Source of the DNA: an uncultured Alistipes sp.
GTDB lineage: Bacteria; Bacteroidota; Bacteroidia; Bacteroidales; Rikenellaceae
Length of the DNA stretch: 8,565 nt
NCBI GenBank assembly: GCA_900769445.1
Contig: CAAGGR010000031.1
Location: forward strand, 1-8,565
Direction of reading: 5' to 3'
Shown: positions 5,264 through 8,565 of the stretch, in pieces
How the letters are laid out: each line of letters opens with the position of its first letter
Numbering within the stretch: the stretch's first letter is position 1
Translations under genes and position numbers: made by a program
Notes under the pieces: model-generated
What the model was told of the DNA's origin: nothing
The model's database searches: none
The model's input: only the letters and a program-made list of their open reading frames with translations

Positions 5264-5755
5264 TTAGTATAACTTAATATATTCGTAGGTATTGCCTACA
5301 AGGGTTAGATATCGCTCGAACTCCTCGCGAGAGATAACGACAGTAAAGCGGTTGTCGTTAGGGTGAAAACTGAGTGCTGGTTGCTCACGTAGTGTCTCGT
5401 CGAGAAATAGATGAACGTGGTTTTCGGGATCGTTGATAAGACCAAATGGTGATACCGAGCCAGGGCAGAGACCGAGCCACTTATCCATACGCTCGGGTGA
5501 GGCAAATGAGAGCTTTCCTTGGTGTAAAATCTGCTCAAGGTCGTGTATTGCCATCGACTGCTCCGAGTCGAAGACAACTAAGTAGTGGCGGTTGCCCTTA
5601 TGGTTGCGGAAGAATAGATTTTTGCAGTGCTTTGATCCATCCTTGCGCCAGTATTGGCGTGCTATCTCGATGGTTGGAGCTTCTGGATGCTCGTACCATG
5701 AGTAGTTGATATTATGCTCGTCAAGCCAGTTAAATACCTTATCGCATCGTTCCAT
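5264..5755 (-). CDS. Prolyl-tRNA editing protein ProX/YbaK family (aminoacyl-tRNA deacylase)
   Basis: This is a free-standing editing enzyme of the INS/YbaK superfamily (PF04073) that hydrolyses mischarged tRNA, most likely Ala-tRNA(Pro) as in ProXp-ala; related members clear Cys-tRNA(Pro). Visible features are the conserved Lys45 in KHCKNLFF, the strand YLVVF (58-62), LSFASPERMDKWLGLCPGSV with the GxxxP motif G99-S-V-S-P103, the segment SPFGLINDPENHVHLFLD, and FHPND near the C-terminus. Length of 163 residues is normal for a single-domain member. The ATG at 5755 is followed by a typical N-terminus. It is divergent from galK across 127 bp and heads a probable two-gene unit with the nitroreductase. 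The exact tRNA substrate is inferred from similarity. Confidence 0.9.
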   Translation of the reverse strand: MERCDKVFNWLDEHNINYSWYEHPEAPTIEIARQYWRKDGSKHCKNLFFRNHKGNRHYLVVFDSEQSMAIHDLEQILHQGKLSFASPERMDKWLGLCPGSVSPFGLINDPENHVHLFLDETLREQPALSFHPNDNRFTVVISREEFERYLTLVGNTYEYIKLY

Positions 5756-5781
5756 ATTCTGAAATTAAGATTATATCATTG

Positions 5782-5789
5782 CAAATGTA
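5782..5789 (-). promoter_or_regulatory. Putative -7 box of the deacylase-nitroreductase unit
   Basis: The minus strand reads TACATTTG, a full match to TAnnTTTG, 27 bp upstream of the deacylase ATG. A -33 TTTG at the right distance is lacking; the nearest lies 24 bp away at 5817-5814. Transcription would start near 5775. Confidence 0.5.
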
Positions 5790-5809
5790 GTAAAATTATG
5801 GGATTTGGA

Positions 5810-5841
5810 GTTGCAAACGAGAAATTAATTTTATAACTTTG
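5810..5841 (+). promoter_or_regulatory. Predicted galK promoter
   Basis: GTTG (5810-5813, three of four bases of TTTG), a 20-bp spacer and TAACTTTG (5834-5841) fit the Bacteroidota consensus. The transcript would start near 5848, giving a leader of about 35 nt before the ATG at 5883. No operator for a galactose regulator is obvious. Confidence 0.6.
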
Positions 5842-5882
5842 TATGGATATTTGTGTGTATATTAACTAAACAAAGATATATT

Positions 5883-7019
5883 ATGGATGTAAAGAATATC
5901 AACGAGAAATTTGTTGAGAGATTTGGTACTTCGGGCGAGTTGTTTACCTCTCCTGGTCGTGTAAATCTTATCGGCGAGCATACTGATTATAATGGTGGTT
6001 TTGTCTTCCCTGGAGCAATCGATAAGGCTATGGTGGCGGAGATTAAACTCAACGGTACAGATAGGGTACGCGCATATTCGGTGGACTTGAACGATTACGC
6101 AGAGTTTGGTCTTAGTGAAGAGGATGCTCCTCAGGCAAGTTGGGCGCGATATATCTTTGGTGTATGTCGTGAGATTCAGAAGCGTGGCGGTAAAATCGGA
6201 GGCTTCGATACAGCCTTTGCTGGCGATGTGCCTCTTGGCGCAGGTATGAGTTCGTCGGCAGCCTTGGAGTCTACATTTGCTAATGCGCTTAATGAGTTGT
6301 TCTCGCTTGGTATCGATAAGTTTGAGTTGGCTCGTATTGGCCAGTCTACGGAGCATAACTATTGCGGTGTTAAGTGTGGTATCATGGATCAGTTTGCATC
6401 GGTATTTGGTAAGGCTGGCCATTTGATGCGTCTCGATTGTCGCTCTATGGAGTTTGAGTACTTCCCATTCGACCCAGAGAAGCATGGCTATAAGGTGGTG
6501 TTGCTCGACTCTGTTGTCAAGCACGAGTTGGTAGGCTCTCCATATAACGATCGTAGAGCTTCGTGTGAGAGGGTGGCTGCAGTGCTTGGTCAGGAGTTCT
6601 TGCGTGGTGCTACGATGGAGCAACTTGATGCTGTTAAGGGTAAAATATTTGAGGAGGATTACAAGCGCGCTCGTTATGTGATTGGTGAGGAGCAGCGTGT
6701 GATGGATGTATGTGAGGCTCTAAAGCGTGATGACTACGAGACTGTGGGTGCGCGTATGTATGAGACTCATTGGGGTATGTCGCTTGATTATGAGGTCTCT
6801 TGTGAGGAGTTGGACTTCCTTGCTACTGTGGCTAAGGAGTGTGGCGTTACAGGCTCTCGTATTATGGGTGGTGGCTTTGGAGGCTGCACAATTAACCTTG
6901 TGAAAATAGAGCTATACGACAACTTTATCGCTACTGCTAAGGCTAAGTTTGCTGAGCGTTACGGACACGAGCCAAAGGTTTACTCGGTGGTAATTTCTGA
7001 TGGCGCTCGTAGATTGTAG
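5883..7019 (+). CDS. galK: Galactokinase
   Basis: Galactokinase phosphorylates alpha-D-galactose at O1 with ATP, the entry step of the Leloir pathway, in the cytoplasm. It is a GHMP kinase. The galactokinase signature GRVNLIGEHTDYNGG is at residues 25-39 and includes Arg26. The ATP-binding loop PLGAGMSSSAALE starts at residue 117. The probable catalytic base Asp169 is in CGIMDQFASVFG. The third GHMP motif MGGGFGG is at 328-334. I chose the ATG at 5883 (378 residues, the usual size). The frame is open from a GTG at 5853, but that lies only about 5 nt after the predicted transcription start and adds an unconserved MCILTKQRYI. No galT, galE or transporter gene is adjacent here, so the rest of the pathway must be encoded elsewhere. 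Confidence 0.97.
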   Translation: MDVKNINEKFVERFGTSGELFTSPGRVNLIGEHTDYNGGFVFPGAIDKAMVAEIKLNGTDRVRAYSVDLNDYAEFGLSEEDAPQASWARYIFGVCREIQKRGGKIGGFDTAFAGDVPLGAGMSSSAALESTFANALNELFSLGIDKFELARIGQSTEHNYCGVKCGIMDQFASVFGKAGHLMRLDCRSMEFEYFPFDPEKHGYKVVLLDSVVKHELVGSPYNDRRASCERVAAVLGQEFLRGATMEQLDAVKGKIFEEDYKRARYVIGEEQRVMDVCEALKRDDYETVGARMYETHWGMSLDYEVSCEELDFLATVAKECGVTGSRIMGGGFGGCTINLVKIELYDNFIATAKAKFAERYGHEPKVYSVVISDGARRL

Positions 7020-7032
7020 TGAAAAAAGGTGT

Positions 7033-7064
7033 TTTTATCATCTTATATTTTGAAAATGATAAAA
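7033..7064. repeat. 9-bp inverted repeat bracketing the serC -33 box
   Basis: TTTTATCAT (7033-7041) and ATGATAAAA (7056-7064) are perfect reverse complements with a 14-bp spacer that contains the predicted -33 TTTG of serC. It begins 13 bp after the galK stop. It may end galK transcription weakly or serve as an operator; AT-rich composition makes chance more likely here. Confidence 0.45.
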
Positions 7065-7079
7065 TAATCACTATCTTTG
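7049..7079 (+). promoter_or_regulatory. Predicted serC promoter
   Basis: TTTG (7049-7052), a 19-bp spacer and TATCTTTG (7072-7079) match the Bacteroidota promoter consensus fully. A start point near 7086 leaves a leader of about 104 nt before the serC ATG, longer than that of galK or ftsE. Confidence 0.75.
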
Positions 7080-7189
7080 TATGACTATAGCGCAATTATG
7101 CTCTGTTTTGTGCAGAGAAGGTTGCATACAATGGATTGAACAGAGGATTTTTATTTACAAATACAAACTTATTTAAACACTTAAATCTT

Positions 7190-8269
7190 ATGAAACACAA
7201 TTTTAACGCAGGTCCTTGCGTACTTCCAAAGCAGGCTATCGAGGCTGCTATCGAGGCTATCCGTGATTTCGACGGTACAGGTATCGGTATTCTTGAGATC
7301 TCTCACCGTACTCCAGGTTGGGAGCGCGTAATGGCTGAGGTTGAGCAGCTTTGGCGTGATCTTTTGAACATCCCTGAGGAGTATGCTATCTTCTTTGTAG
7401 GTGGTGGTGCTTCAACTCAGTTCTTCCAGGTTCCTGCTAACCTTCTTAAAACTAAGGCTGCTTACTTGCAGACTGGTGTTTGGGCTAAGAAGGCTGCTAA
7501 GGAGGCTAAGTTCTATGGTGATGTTGAGATCGTTGCTTCTTCTGAGGACAAGACTTACAGCTACATTCCAAAGGGCTACACTATCCCAACAGATGTTGAC
7601 TACTTCCACATCACAACTAACAATACTATCTACGGTACTGAGATCCACGAGGATATCGACTCTCCTGTAACTTTGGTTGCGGATATGTCATCTGATATCA
7701 TGTCTCGTCCTATCGATATCAAGAAGTACGGTATGATCTATGGTGGTGCTCAGAAGAACGTGGGTCCTGCAGGTGTTACTTTCGTTATCATCCGCAAGGA
7801 TCTTATGGGTCAGTCTGGTCGCAAGCTTCAGTCAATGGTTGACTACACTACTCACTATCCAGAGGAGGCTCGCAACCACTCTATGTTCAACACTCCTCCA
7901 GTATTCTCTATCTTCGTAATGTACCAGACATTGAAGTGGGTTAAGGAGCTTGGTGGTGTAGAGGTAATGTACAAGATGAACAAGGAGAAGGCTGAGCTTC
8001 TTTACAACGAGATCGACCGCAACTCTATGTTCGTAGGTACAGCTGCTAAGGAGGACCGCTCTTTGATGAACGTATGTTTCGTAATGGCTCCAGGTAAGGA
8101 GGAGTTCGAGGCTGAGTTCATGGCATTTGCAAAGGAGAAGGGTATGGTAGGTATCAAGGGTCACCGTTCAGTAGGTGGTTTCCGTGCTTCTATCTACAAC
8201 GCTTGTCCAAAGGAGTCTGTAGAGGCTTTGGTTGCTTGCATGCAGGAGTTCGAGGCACTTCACAAGTAA
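7190..8269 (+). CDS. serC: Phosphoserine aminotransferase
   Basis: SerC is a PLP enzyme that converts 3-phosphohydroxypyruvate and glutamate to 3-phosphoserine and 2-oxoglutarate, the second step of serine synthesis; it can also act in pyridoxal phosphate synthesis. The N-terminus MKHNFNAGPCVLP is the family hallmark, followed by ILEISHRTPGW and GGGASTQFFQVPANLL. The PLP lysine is Lys189 in GGAQKNVGPAG, and the C-terminal substrate-binding part includes GHRSVGGFRASIYNA. I chose the ATG at 7190 (359 residues, the family norm). The frame is open upstream from a TTG at 7136, but that adds an unconserved 18-residue leader. Codon use is more uniform than in the neighbours (AAG, GAG, GGT and GCT dominate), suggesting high expression. 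It is followed by serA on the same strand after 92 bp with no promoter match between. Confidence 0.97.
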   Translation: MKHNFNAGPCVLPKQAIEAAIEAIRDFDGTGIGILEISHRTPGWERVMAEVEQLWRDLLNIPEEYAIFFVGGGASTQFFQVPANLLKTKAAYLQTGVWAKKAAKEAKFYGDVEIVASSEDKTYSYIPKGYTIPTDVDYFHITTNNTIYGTEIHEDIDSPVTLVADMSSDIMSRPIDIKKYGMIYGGAQKNVGPAGVTFVIIRKDLMGQSGRKLQSMVDYTTHYPEEARNHSMFNTPPVFSIFVMYQTLKWVKELGGVEVMYKMNKEKAELLYNEIDRNSMFVGTAAKEDRSLMNVCFVMAPGKEEFEAEFMAFAKEKGMVGIKGHRSVGGFRASIYNACPKESVEALVACMQEFEALHK

Positions 8270-8293
8270 TATCTAACTTAACAAATTAAATAT

Positions 8294-8325
8294 GGTAGCT
8301 GTCGGGTTAGCCCCCGATGGCTACC
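8294..8325 (+). terminator. Hairpin between serC and serA, possible attenuating terminator
   Basis: GGTAGCTGTCGGG (8294-8306) pairs with CCCGATGGCTACC (8313-8325) over 13 bp with two G-U pairs and a 6-nt loop. A U-poor tail (TTAATCACT) follows, so strong intrinsic termination is unlikely. It may stabilise the serC message or lower serA expression relative to serC. Confidence 0.6.
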
Positions 8326-8361
8326 TTAATCACTAAAAATTATAAATAAGAAAAACCTATT

Positions 8362-8565
8362 ATGAAGGTACTTATTGCAACCGAGAAGCCCTTTGCAAAG
8401 ACTGCAGTCGAGGGTATTGAGTCTATCTTGAAGGAGGCTAACTATGAGGTAGTACGCCTTGAGAAGTATACTGACAAGGCTGAGCTTTTGGCAGCTGTTG
8501 CTGATGTAGATGCTCTTATCATCCGTAGCGACAAGGTTACTGCTGAGGTTATTGAGGCTGCTAAG
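8362..8565 (+). CDS. serA: D-3-phosphoglycerate dehydrogenase, N-terminal part
   Basis: SerA oxidises 3-phosphoglycerate to 3-phosphohydroxypyruvate with NAD+, the committed step of serine synthesis. Only the first 68 residues are present; the gene runs off the right edge. MKVLIATEKPFAK starts at the ATG at 8362. The visible part is the start of the 2-hydroxyacid dehydrogenase substrate-binding domain, ending in the conserved DALIIRSDKVTAEVIEAAK segment. The Rossmann NAD domain and catalytic residues lie outside. Position directly after serC supports the call, since the two enzymes act in succession. Other 2-hydroxyacid dehydrogenases share this domain, so the name rests on this context and on the RSDKVT segment. 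Confidence 0.9.
   Translation, partial: MKVLIATEKPFAKTAVEGIESILKEANYEVVRLEKYTDKAELLAAVADVDALIIRSDKVTAEVIEAAK

Noticed and set aside
5862..6623. 253-codon minus-strand open frame opposite galK
   Set aside because: galK on the plus strand has all GHMP motifs over the same bases; the antisense frame has no domain and arises from codon bias.
7081..7179. 32-codon frame in the serC upstream region
   Set aside because: Its ATG lies before the predicted transcription start near 7086, so it is probably not in the message.
7832..8164. Antisense open frames opposite serC (also 7412-7648)
   Set aside because: Shadows of a strongly codon-biased, clearly identified gene; Leu/Ser/Val-rich nonsense sequence.
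8292..8336. 14-codon frame MVAVGLAPDGYLNH within the serC-serA hairpin
   Set aside because: The frame is explained by the hairpin sequence, lacks codons that would sense serine, and has no initiation signal.

Overview
The window looks like chromosomal DNA from a member of the Bacteroidales (Bacteroidota). Several signals agree. Upstream of at least five transcription units there are matches to the Bacteroidota sigma-ABfr promoter (TTTG at -33, TAnnTTTG at -7). Shine-Dalgarno sequences are almost absent. The tmRNA has no encoded CCA and a tag ending NYALAA. The gene content (VOR/KOR-type 2-oxoacid:ferredoxin oxidoreductase, stand-alone ftsE, serC-serA) is usual for the order. I cannot name the genus.

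Layout: Bases 1-18 are not biological; they match the end of the Illumina TruSeq read-1 adapter, so the left edge is an untrimmed contig end. From 1856 leftward (minus strand) runs a tight operon: a two-cluster ferredoxin subunit, the alpha subunit and the TPP-binding beta subunit (truncated) of a 2-oxoacid:ferredoxin oxidoreductase. From 1857 to 2326 there is no credible gene. That stretch holds the operon promoter with an inverted repeat and, at 2068-2207, an unusual converging array of decamer repeats. The tmRNA gene ssrA follows on the minus strand (2327-2727), with a good intrinsic terminator and a perfect 17-bp hairpin directly against its 5' end. Its promoter interleaves with the divergent promoter of ftsE.

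Rightward from 2890 come ftsE (divisome ABC ATPase, no ftsX beside it) and an unrecognised lipoprotein with an acidic, surface-export-like sequence after its cysteine. Converging on them from the minus strand are a ProX/YbaK-type aminoacyl-tRNA deacylase and an FMN nitroreductase, probably one transcript. Divergent from that pair is galK (Leloir pathway galactokinase). It is followed, behind its own strong promoter, by serC and the start of serA, which supply the first two steps of serine synthesis from 3-phosphoglycerate.

The genes are mostly core metabolism and housekeeping. I see no phage, IS, CRISPR or defence genes. The unexplained material lies between genes: the decamer array, the hairpin abutting pre-tmRNA, and several inverted repeats placed at promoters or start codons.
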